12,687 nt of DNA, from contig NZ_DEXW01000050.1 in the NCBI RefSeq assembly GCF_002364335.1, positions 1-12,687 of the forward strand, given 5' to 3'. The translations under genes and the position numbers were made by a program. This document shows, in pieces, positions 7,033 through 12,666 of this stretch. Origin of the DNA: Winogradskyella sp. UBA3174 (GTDB lineage: Bacteria; Bacteroidota; Bacteroidia; Flavobacteriales; Flavobacteriaceae). Numbering within the stretch: the stretch's first letter is position 1; each line of letters begins with the position of its first letter. The notes under the pieces were generated by a model that was not told where the DNA came from, did not search any database, and worked only from the letters and a program-made list of their open reading frames with translations.

Positions 7033-7219
7033 ATTAAAATTCAGAAAAGAAGAAAGAAATTATTGTTTGAAACTTTTCAACAAAATTTTAATAAACGATT
7101 TCTTAAATTTTGGAATTTTATAAATTCAATTGAAAAACTTAGTTAAATTGACAAACGAAAGATGCCATAAAATTTATTGAAAACAAACTAGGTCGTATAA
7201 AATCGGAAAAGAAAATAAA
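7033..7219 (+). promoter_or_regulatory. Long AT-rich leader of cassette 7
   Basis: The 187 bp between the start box and the ATG form the longest leader in the window. It contains TTGAC at 7148-7152 followed about 15 bp later by TAAAATTT, and TAAATTTTG at 7104-7112. Both are only partial matches to the Bacteroidota promoter pattern TTTG-N19-21-TAnnTTTG. I see no gene in it. A promoter here is plausible from the length but not shown. Confidence 0.3.
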
Positions 7220-7594
7220 ATGAATTCAAAAAAAATTGAAAATATCTTAAGCCTAAATAACAAAGAAAGATATGATTACCTAATTCGCAAAGTATCTGAT
7301 TTTGAACAAATTTATCTAATATTAGGATCACTAAATCAAATGACTGATATAAATGGACAAGAATGTTTTCCTGTTTTTCCTGAAAAGGAATTTGCAGAGA
7401 TAATTATATCTCATATACCAAACGGTAAAAAGATTAAAAAATATGATTTAAATGAGTTTATTCAATGGATAAGTAAGTTTAACTCTAATGAATATAAATT
7501 TTTAGTTTTCCCTGATGAAAATATAAATGCATTAATAAAAAGTCCATTAGAATTTAAAAATGATTTGATAGAAGAATGTAAGCAATATGAATAA
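7220..7594 (+). CDS. DUF2750 family protein (cassette 7)
   Basis: This 124-aa cytoplasmic protein matches the DUF2750 pattern along its whole length. An N-terminal KERYDYLIRKVSDFEQIY helix (15-32) is followed by a turn with NGQECFPVFPEKEFAE (45-60), then an EFIQWI segment, a strand FLVFP, and a C-terminal PLEFKNDLIEECKQYE helix. The family is widespread in bacteria, usually as a small stand-alone protein, and has no established function that I know of. The length is normal for the family. ATG at 7220 follows an A-rich stretch. The stop lies 5 bp before the end box. Confidence 0.8.
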   Translation: MNSKKIENILSLNNKERYDYLIRKVSDFEQIYLILGSLNQMTDINGQECFPVFPEKEFAEIIISHIPNGKKIKKYDLNEFIQWISKFNSNEYKFLVFPDENINALIKSPLEFKNDLIEECKQYE

Positions 7595-7599
7595 ATAAC

Positions 7600-7739
7600 G
7601 AGAGCTAACATCGGTTAAGCGCAAATAGCAGGTATTCTGGTGAAAAGTGATATTTTAGGCATCAAGTAACAAACAACAAATCCGACAAGAACGCGTCCCT
7701 ACTCCACGCTACTTGCCTTAACCAAGACCGTTGTGGTGC
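7600..7739 (+). repeat. attC8-like recombination site
   Basis: The core runs from AAC at 7607 to GTT at 7730-7732 (126 bp). It has GGTTAAG/CTTAACC arms with extrahelical C; AAATAGCAGG replaces the usual GCGGG. The boxes are GAGAGCTAAC (end of cassette 7) and GTTGTGGTGC (start of cassette 8). Each matches the other end of its own cassette at 10 of 10 positions. Confidence 0.85.
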
Positions 7740-7795
7740 ATTATTCAGCAAGCTCAGAAAACCTAATTAAATTTTATTCAATCAAAAAAATAATG

Positions 7796-7820
7796 TAAAT
7801 TTGTATCCAAGTAGATACAA
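7796..7820 (+). promoter_or_regulatory. Promoter -7 box and palindromic operator of the cassette 8 toxin-antitoxin operon
   Basis: TAAATTTG at 7796-7803 fits the Bacteroidota -7 consensus TAnnTTTG. The expected -33 position is only AT-rich (TTTT). The perfect inverted repeat TTGTATC-N6-GATACAA at 7801-7820 overlaps the -7 box and ends 5 bp before the toxin start. This is the usual place for an operator bound by the antitoxin or the toxin-antitoxin complex, giving autoregulation. Confidence 0.65.
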
Positions 7821-7825
7821 TATTT

Positions 7826-8125
7826 ATGTTCTTTATTGAGAAAACAAATGAATTCGATAAATGGCTGAGAAAGCTAAAAGACTTAAAAGCTAAATCAAAA
7901 ATATTATTTAGAATACAGAAATTAGAAATTGACGAACATTTTGGAGATTGCAAACCTGTAGGCGACGGAATTAGAGAAATGCGAGTGAATTTTGCGAAAG
8001 GATATCGTGTTTACTTTAAAGAAAAGGACGGTAAAATAATTGTTTTATTGATTGGTGGAGATAAGTCATCTCAAGAAAATGATATTACAAAAGCGAAAGA
8101 AATCTGGAAAAAACTAAACAAATAG
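7826..8125 (+). CDS. RelE/ParE-superfamily toxin, HI1419/HigB-like (cassette 8)
   Basis: This 99-aa toxin belongs to the phage Gp49/HigB-like group (the 'addiction module killer protein' type represented by HI1419). It has the N-terminal F-x-x-W-L-R-x-L-K helix (10-17), then a strand pair GIREMRVNFAKGYRVYF (49-64) with conserved arginines, then IVLLIGGDKSSQENDITKA (72-90), which is characteristic of this subgroup. Relatives are ribosome-dependent mRNA endonucleases, so growth inhibition by mRNA cleavage is the expected activity. It comes first in a two-gene operon, 5 bp ahead of its antitoxin. Toxin-first order is normal for this family. The start at 7826 is fixed by the operator and -7 box immediately upstream. 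Confidence 0.88.
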   Translation: MFFIEKTNEFDKWLRKLKDLKAKSKILFRIQKLEIDEHFGDCKPVGDGIREMRVNFAKGYRVYFKEKDGKIIVLLIGGDKSSQENDITKAKEIWKKLNK

Positions 8126-8130
8126 AAAAT

Positions 8131-8418
8131 ATGGGAACTTCAAAATTTGACATTGCAGATTATTTAGACAGTAAGGAGATGGTCGCTGAATATCTCAATA
8201 CTGTTTTAGAAGAAGGAGATAATGCAGATGTAATTAATGCAATTGGTCATATTGCAAAAGCGATTGGAATGACCAAAATATCAGAACAAACTGGATTGAG
8301 CAGACCGAGTTTGTACAAAGCTTTATCCGATGGAGCAAAACCTCAATTCGCTACAATAATGAAAGTTTTAAAAGCGATTGGCGGACAAATTCAGGTCAGT
8401 CCAAAAATGTCTGCCTAG
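8131..8418 (+). CDS. Antitoxin with Xre/Cro-type HTH, HI1420-like (cassette 8)
   Basis: This 95-aa antidote is of the HI1420 type. It begins with the family motif FDIADYLDSKEMVAEYLN (6-23), followed by a helix-turn-helix at about 47-67 (MTKISEQTGLSRPSLYKALS) and a C-terminal KVLKAIGGQIQV. It should neutralise the upstream toxin by direct binding and repress the operon through the palindrome at 7801-7820. ATG at 8131 follows the toxin stop by 5 bp, and the two are probably translationally coupled. Together they fill the cassette. In arrays such pairs are thought to discourage cassette loss. Confidence 0.88.
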   Translation: MGTSKFDIADYLDSKEMVAEYLNTVLEEGDNADVINAIGHIAKAIGMTKISEQTGLSRPSLYKALSDGAKPQFATIMKVLKAIGGQIQVSPKMSA

Positions 8419-8426
8419 AAAATAAC

Positions 8427-8565
8427 GCACCACAACATCGTTTAACAGCAAATGGCGGGCAGTTTGGGGAAAAGTGTTATTTTAGAGACCAAGTAACAAA
8501 CAACAAAGCCGACAAAAACGTGTTCCTACTCCACACCACTTGCGTTAAACAAGATGTTGTGCAAC
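8427..8565 (+). repeat. attC9-like recombination site (GTTTAAC arm variant)
   Basis: The core runs from AAC at 8434 to GTT at 8556-8558 (125 bp). The arms are GTTTAAC/GTTAAAC with extrahelical A. AAATGGC faces CCACTT, a further compensated change from AAATAGC facing CTACTT. The base count before GTT is one short (AAGAT, not AAGACC). The boxes are GCACCACAAC (end of cassette 8) and GTTGTGCAAC (start of cassette 9). Confidence 0.85.
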
Positions 8566-8582
8566 ATTTTTGAACAAAACCT

Positions 8583-9286
8583 ATGAACAATAAATTTATA
8601 CGAACATTAATTATCATAAACGGAATTTTAATTCCCTTTTTTATTCTATATCTACTAGGAATAATAACTTACGATAATTTCAAAAAAAGGAGCCAATTGA
8701 TTTATGTGATGGTTTAGTGCTTGAAAATGAAAACCTCTCTGAATTCTCTATATTAAACTCTGAACCAATAAAAATTCCAAACTCCGAACTTTACTATGTA
8801 ACTGTTGAGAAAAAATATAGAAGTCAAGACGGAGAAATGGATATTGAGATTGCACATACGCCAAATATGGTTAGACAAAATACAATCAACTTTCTGTTTT
8901 TAGACAAACAACAATCTGAATTAGGAAAATTGTTACCTGGAAATGGTTCTATAACTTCAATGTCAGTTTTAAACCGATTTACTGAAAACCCTGAAGAATT
9001 AAAACAAATTAAGCACATAGCTTATTACATAGCGACAAAAGACACAAATGAAGACGGAATTATAGATAGTGCTGACCAACATTATGTTTACCTATCGGAC
9101 TTAAATGGCAAGAATTTAAAAAAAGTGACTGACCGAAAAGTAAAACGATTCCGATGGTTAAATCAAGGAAAAGAAATGATATTGACCTTTGACCAAAAAG
9201 ACCACAAAAATGACTTCGATTACGCTATTTATAATTTAGAAACTAATGAAATTCGTCCAACGGAGAAACTGAACGAAATTGAATAA
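8583..9286 (+). pseudogene. Membrane-anchored protein gene split by a frameshift in an A7 run (cassette 9)
   Basis: ATG at 8583 opens a frame encoding a membrane anchor (FIRTLIIINGILIPFFILYLLGIITYDNF) that stops at 8717. The -1 frame then continues without a break to 9286. The join is at the A7 run 8682-8688: one more A would give a single 234-aa protein reading DNFKKKEPIDLCDGLVLENEN. The GTG at 8717 would give a 189-aa fragment without the anchor. The C-terminal domain has an EF-hand-like loop DTNEDGIIDSAD (154-165 of the joined product), then YVYLSDLNGKNLKKVT, which resembles a TolB/PD40 propeller blade. It is probably a periplasmic protein tethered to the inner membrane. The gene could be inactivated, a sequencing error in a homopolymer, or expressed by slippage on A7. 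Confidence 0.65.
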
Positions 9287-9292
9287 AAAAAC

Positions 9293-9432
9293 GTTGCACA
9301 ACATCGGTTAAGCGCAAATAGCGGGCATTCTGGTGAAAAGTGCTATTTTAGACATCAAGTAGCAAACAACAAAGCCGAAAAGAACGTGTCCCTACTCCAC
9401 GCTACTTGCCTTAACCAAGACCGTTGTACACC
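9293..9432 (+). repeat. attC10-like recombination site
   Basis: The core runs from AAC at 9300 to GTT at 9423-9425 (126 bp). It has GGTTAAG/CTTAACC arms with extrahelical C, and AAATAGCGGG faces CGCTACTT. The boxes are GTTGCACAAC (end of cassette 9, identical to the end box of cassette 4) and GTTGTACACC (start of cassette 10). Confidence 0.85.
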
Positions 9433-9447
9433 ATAAAAACAAAAAAA

Positions 9448-10110
9448 ATGAAGTTTTCCAAACTCTTATTGATATTAGGATTTATCATTTCCATTGCAGT
9501 AAATGCTCAAGGTGAATTTAAAGGCAAAATAATTTATAAGGTAGATTTCGAAATCGAGCATCCAAACATATCCGAAGAAATGCTCTATGAGGAATTTGGT
9601 ACTGGAGCAATATTTCTTTATGATAATGGAAAATACTATCAAGAATATTTTGATGGAGCAACAGAATTTGACATAATGGATTCAACTTCTGGGATTTACT
9701 ACAATAAGAAAAAAAACAATGACACAATATTTGTCTTTGATCCCTCATTTAGAACCGATGAATCTTTAATAAATATAGAAGAAGGTTCTAGTAACGAAAT
9801 AGTGCTAGGTTATCAATGTGACTTTTTCAAAATAAATGTCAATATTGACTCCATAAATCAAAATTATTATCTAAAATTCTTCTTTACAAAAGAAATACCA
9901 ATTGACGGATCTCGATTTGAAAATATCAAAAAAGGATTTGCAAATATTACCTACGGAAAGATGAATGCTATTCCAATTAAATTTGAAATTGGAGATGAGT
10001 ATTTTAAAATGATTGCCACTGCTTCTGAAATAGACGAAAGCTATAAATTTGATATTGATCAAATAATCCAAGAAAAATTAAAATCCTATCCAAAGAAAAA
10101 TTTGAACTAG
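9448..10110 (+). CDS. Exported protein of unknown function (cassette 10)
   Basis: The protein has 220 aa from ATG 9448. The signal peptide MKFSKLLLILGFIISIAVNAQ ends in the AQ that is common in Flavobacteriia, so it is secreted to the periplasm. The mature protein is strand-rich: it opens FKGKIIYKVDFEIE and has alternating strands such as AIFLYDNGKYYQEYF, DTIFVFDPSF and GYQCDFFKINV. This recalls GLPGLI and DUF4412-like beta proteins of Bacteroidota, but I do not see the diagnostic motif and leave the family open. A TTG at 9424 in the same frame lies in the GTT start box and would add eight lysine-rich residues before the signal peptide, so it was not chosen. The stop is 7 bp before the end box. 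There is no own promoter. Confidence 0.7.
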   Translation: MKFSKLLLILGFIISIAVNAQGEFKGKIIYKVDFEIEHPNISEEMLYEEFGTGAIFLYDNGKYYQEYFDGATEFDIMDSTSGIYYNKKKNNDTIFVFDPSFRTDESLINIEEGSSNEIVLGYQCDFFKINVNIDSINQNYYLKFFFTKEIPIDGSRFENIKKGFANITYGKMNAIPIKFEIGDEYFKMIATASEIDESYKFDIDQIIQEKLKSYPKKNLN

Positions 10111-10117
10111 TTTTAAC

Positions 10118-10256
10118 GGTGTACAACATCGTTTAACGCAAATAGCGGGCATTTTGGTGAAAAGTATTATTTTAGAGACAAGGTAACAAATAACAAAGCC
10201 GACAAGAACGTGTCCCTACTCCACGCCACTTGCGTTAAACAAGACCGTTGTGTTTA
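10118..10256 (+). repeat. attC11-like recombination site (GTTTAAC arm, no extrahelical base)
   Basis: The core runs from AAC at 10125 to GTT at 10247-10249 (125 bp). The arms are GTTTAAC and GTTAAAC, and the left arm continues directly as GCAAATAGCGGG, so the extra base seen in most other copies is missing. The boxes are GGTGTACAAC (end of cassette 10) and GTTGTGTTTA (start of cassette 11). Confidence 0.85.
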
Positions 10257-10265
10257 ATTTTTCAA

Positions 10266-10297
10266 TTTGTATTAGTTACCAATTTTTGGTACTTTTG
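10266..10297 (+). promoter_or_regulatory. Promoter and operator of the parDE operon
   Basis: TTTG at 10266-10269 and TACTTTTG at 10290-10297 are separated by 20 bp, a full match to the Bacteroidota promoter pattern. The inverted repeat TACCAA-N3-TTGGTA at 10277-10291 lies between the boxes and touches the -7 box, which suits repression by ParD. Transcription would start about 10 bp before the ATG at 10315. Confidence 0.75.
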
Positions 10298-10314
10298 AAT
10301 AAATCAAGTTAAAA

Positions 10315-10557
10315 ATGGGAAAAAACACCTCCATATCGTTAGGTAATCATTTTGAGAGTTTTATAAATAATGAAATTAGTTCAGGAAAATATAACTCTGT
10401 AAGTGAAGTAATTCGCTCTGCTCTTAGACTTTTAGAAAGAGAAGAAATCAAAGAACAAGAATTGATTAAAGCTCTTGAAGTCGGAGAAAACTCGGAATTA
10501 ATTGACAATTTCAATGCTTCTGAACATTTGAAAGAATTACATCGCAAAAACTTATGA
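10315..10557 (+). CDS. parD: ParD-like antitoxin, ribbon-helix-helix (cassette 11)
   Basis: This 80-aa antitoxin starts MGKNTSISLGNHFESFINNEISSGKYNSVSEVIRSALRLLE. That is the standard ParD pattern of a ribbon strand (5-10), then two helices with the SGKYxSxSEVIRxALRLLE signature. The C-terminal acidic helix (42-80) is the part that wraps the toxin in this family. It should dimerise, bind the TACCAA/TTGGTA operator upstream and neutralise ParE. Its stop overlaps the start of parE by 4 bp (ATGA at 10554-10557), so the two are translationally coupled. This cassette is independent of its neighbours because of its own promoter. Confidence 0.9.
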   Translation: MGKNTSISLGNHFESFINNEISSGKYNSVSEVIRSALRLLEREEIKEQELIKALEVGENSELIDNFNASEHLKELHRKNL

Positions 10558-10859
10558 GCAAGAACAACTATCTCATAAGCAAAAAGGCTGTTGAGGATTT
10601 AGAAAACATATGGTTGTTTACACTAAAAAAATGGTCTGTTGAGCAAGCCGACAGATATTATAAATTGATAATTGACGAGATTATTTTTACTTCTGACAAT
10701 TATTTGACTGGAAAATCTATCGACCATATTCGAAAAGGATATCGAGTAACTAAGATTAAATCACATCTGATTTTTTATAAAAAAACGGATAATGGTTTAA
10801 TGGAAGTAATTAGAATTCTTCATCAAAGAATGGACGTTAAAAGCCGACTGAAAAAATGA
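10554..10859 (+). CDS. parE: ParE-like toxin (cassette 11)
   Basis: This 101-aa toxin of the RelE/ParE superfamily has the N-terminal pattern YLISKKAVEDLENIWLFTLKKWSVEQADRYYKLI, the middle GYRVTKIKSHLIFYK, and the diagnostic end VIRILHQRMD (85-94). Family members poison DNA gyrase and block replication. It overlaps parD by 4 bp and is the second gene of the operon. The remaining 36 bp to the end box hold nothing recognisable. In the array it probably acts as a stabiliser, like the pair in cassette 8. Confidence 0.9.
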   Translation: MSKNNYLISKKAVEDLENIWLFTLKKWSVEQADRYYKLIIDEIIFTSDNYLTGKSIDHIRKGYRVTKIKSHLIFYKKTDNGLMEVIRILHQRMDVKSRLKK

Positions 10860-10895
10860 TTTAGTGCTTCCTTATAAAATTGGTGGAGAAAAACT

Positions 10896-11034
10896 AAAAC
10901 ACAACATCGGTTAAGCGCAAATAGCGGGAAATCTGGTGAAAAGTGTTATTTTAGACACCAAGTAAAAAACAACTAAGCCGACAAGTTCGTGTCCCTACTC
11001 CTGCTACTTGCCTTAACCAAGACCGTTACATAGC
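10896..11034 (+). repeat. attC12-like recombination site
   Basis: The core runs from AAC at 10903 to GTT at 11025-11027 (125 bp). It has GGTTAAG/CTTAACC arms with extrahelical C. The boxes are AAAACACAAC (end of cassette 11) and GTTACATAGC (start of cassette 12). Cassette 11 is the one exception to the AAC-N7-AAC ending: its outer AAC is one base further away, with eight bases between. Confidence 0.85.
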
Positions 11035-11041
11035 ATATTTT

Positions 11042-11749
11042 ATGAAGAGACTGCTTTTATTAATAATACTGACTTCTTATCTGACAAGTTTTGCTCAGAA
11101 CGAAAAAAATGATCTTTTGACCGTAGTTCTAAATAAGTTAGAAATTGAAAAAGCTGACTGCTTTGACCAACTAATTACTCATCATGATTTTGGTAATGAA
11201 ACGTTGTTTGTAATTCCGACTATTTGGGAAAAAGGAGATGGTTATGCGATTTTGAATAGTAATATCATATTGATAAATAATAAGAATCATGAAATTATAG
11301 GAACATTTCAAAAAAATAACGATCTGTATACAGATGCTGTACGATTAGATAAAATAGAAATTGACTCCAGTTTATTTAGAATAAATAATGCAAAAAGTGC
11401 TTATAAATTGATATTTTCATATTCAAACAATAGTAAACCAAATCCCTATTATACAGTTAGTATGTCACTATTTATAAATGAAAAGGATTCTTTAAAAAGA
11501 ATCTTGAAAGATTATAAGATAGAAACGATGAATGGAGAAACTGATACAAATTGTCAAGGAGAATTTGAAAAGCACACAAAACAATTGCAAATAATTGAAA
11601 ACTCTAATCGAGAATTTCCTGAAATAAGAGTTTTAGATTCAATTAGAAACTTCAAAATCTCTGAAAACTGTGAGATGGAAGCGGTTCAAACTAAATTAAT
11701 TACAGACACTTTGAGATTCCAGGTTAAAGAATACAAATACGCTATGTAA
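11042..11749 (+). CDS. Exported protein of unknown function filling its whole cassette (cassette 12)
   Basis: This 235-aa protein has signal peptide MKRLLLLIILTSYLTSFAQ (cleavage after AQ). The mature part carries ETLFVIPTIWEKGDGYAILNSNIILINNKNHEIIG, then KPNPYYTVSMSLFI and TDTNCQGEFE with a Cys. The pattern recurs in Bacteroidota proteins as I recall it, but I have no secure family name. The gene is extremely compact: ATG lies 17 bases after the G of the start box, and the last two codons and the TAA stop (11741-11749) are made from the end box GCTATGTAAC. The coding sequence therefore depends on the recombination site for its stop. It has no promoter of its own. Confidence 0.7.
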   Translation: MKRLLLLIILTSYLTSFAQNEKNDLLTVVLNKLEIEKADCFDQLITHHDFGNETLFVIPTIWEKGDGYAILNSNIILINNKNHEIIGTFQKNNDLYTDAVRLDKIEIDSSLFRINNAKSAYKLIFSYSNNSKPNPYYTVSMSLFINEKDSLKRILKDYKIETMNGETDTNCQGEFEKHTKQLQIIENSNREFPEIRVLDSIRNFKISENCEMEAVQTKLITDTLRFQVKEYKYAM

Positions 11750-11880
11750 CATCGGTTAAGCGCAAATAGCGGGCAATCTGGTAAAAAGTGTTATTTTAGA
11801 CACCAAGAAACAAACAACTAAGCTGACAAAAACGTGTCCCTACTCCACGCTACTTGCCTTAACCAAGACCGTTAGGGTGC
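11741..11880 (+). repeat. attC13-like recombination site
   Basis: The core runs from AAC at 11748 to GTT at 11871-11873 (126 bp). It has GGTTAAG/CTTAACC arms with extrahelical C, and AAATAGCGGG faces CGCTACTT. The boxes are GCTATGTAAC (end of cassette 12, overlapping its coding sequence) and GTTAGGGTGC (start of cassette 13). The two boxes share little beyond AAC/GTT. Confidence 0.85.
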
Positions 11881-11895
11881 ATTTAAAACAAAAAA

Positions 11896-12666
11896 ATGAA
11901 AAAAAATATTTACATAATACTTTTAGTTTTTATTGTAGTTAGCTGCGAGAAATCAATTTCAGAAGCGGACAAAAAACGTGTGGCAGATTTCAATGAAAAA
12001 GCTTGGCAATACAGAGCAGAAAATGATTTAGAAAAAGCAAAAGACTATTACTCACAAGCCATAGAAATCGATCAGTCAACTACATCTATACGTTATGAAC
12101 TTATCGGAGTTTATGTTGAGCAAGATAGTTTAGACAAGGCTTTCGAGCTATTAGAAGAAATTCCATCAAAACAGAAAGAAACTGAAAATTATTATCAAGT
12201 AAAAGGTGGACTTTACGAATATAACGGACAAAAGGAAAAAGCGATTGATAGCTATAAAAAAGCTTTTGAATTAACTAAAAAACCAGAAGTTAAAAATGAA
12301 ATGGACCTAATGTCATTGGTTAATTATACTATGTTAGAAACTTTGGCTGGCAATAAAGATCAAGCGGTAAGCAGACTAAACAAAACTTTAGATTTGGACT
12401 GGTTATCTGAAAGTAACAAGAAATATTTAACAACTTTCAGGAATGAATTTGAATATTATCAAGGCAACGGAACTTTAGAATTCAACCCAAAAAATGATAT
12501 TATCATTAAAACAACAAATTCGGACAGTATAGAATCGATATTGAAAGAAAATCATATAAATATTTCAGGAAGTAGCTCGAACAATGGAAATGACACAACC
12601 GAAATTTATATTTCTGAAAAATATAGAAAAGGAATTGAAAAACTGAACAGAAAAAACGCACCCTAA
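11896..12666 (+). CDS. TPR-repeat lipoprotein (cassette 13)
   Basis: This 256-aa lipoprotein has hydrophobic start MKKNIYIILLVFIVVSC with lipobox VVSC (Cys17). Residues of about 30 to 140 contain TPR-type helical repeats. The clearest are AWQYRAENDLEKAKDYYSQAIEID (36-59) and KGGLYEYNGQKEKAIDSYKKAFEL (103-126), with a shorter one between. The C-terminal 80 residues are polar, with an SGSSSNNGND linker. TPR lipoproteins act as protein-binding scaffolds in the envelope; the partner is unknown. The TAA stop lies inside the end box GCACCCTAAC (12658-12667), so the last residues (A-P) and the stop come from the recombination site, as in cassette 12. ATG at 11896 is 25 bases from the cassette start, with no promoter visible. 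Confidence 0.8.
   Translation: MKKNIYIILLVFIVVSCEKSISEADKKRVADFNEKAWQYRAENDLEKAKDYYSQAIEIDQSTTSIRYELIGVYVEQDSLDKAFELLEEIPSKQKETENYYQVKGGLYEYNGQKEKAIDSYKKAFELTKKPEVKNEMDLMSLVNYTMLETLAGNKDQAVSRLNKTLDLDWLSESNKKYLTTFRNEFEYYQGNGTLEFNPKNDIIIKTTNSDSIESILKENHINISGSSSNNGNDTTEIYISEKYRKGIEKLNRKNAP

Noticed and set aside
8717..8719. GTG as the true start of the cassette 9 gene
   Set aside because: The frame upstream encodes a convincing membrane anchor, and the two frames join by one base at an A7 run, so a split gene explains the region better.
1096..11880. Regularly spaced direct repeats suggesting a CRISPR array
   Set aside because: The repeats are about 126 bp with internal dyad symmetry, and the intervals are 0.5 to 1.3 kb long and carry genes with signal peptides and toxin-antitoxin pairs.
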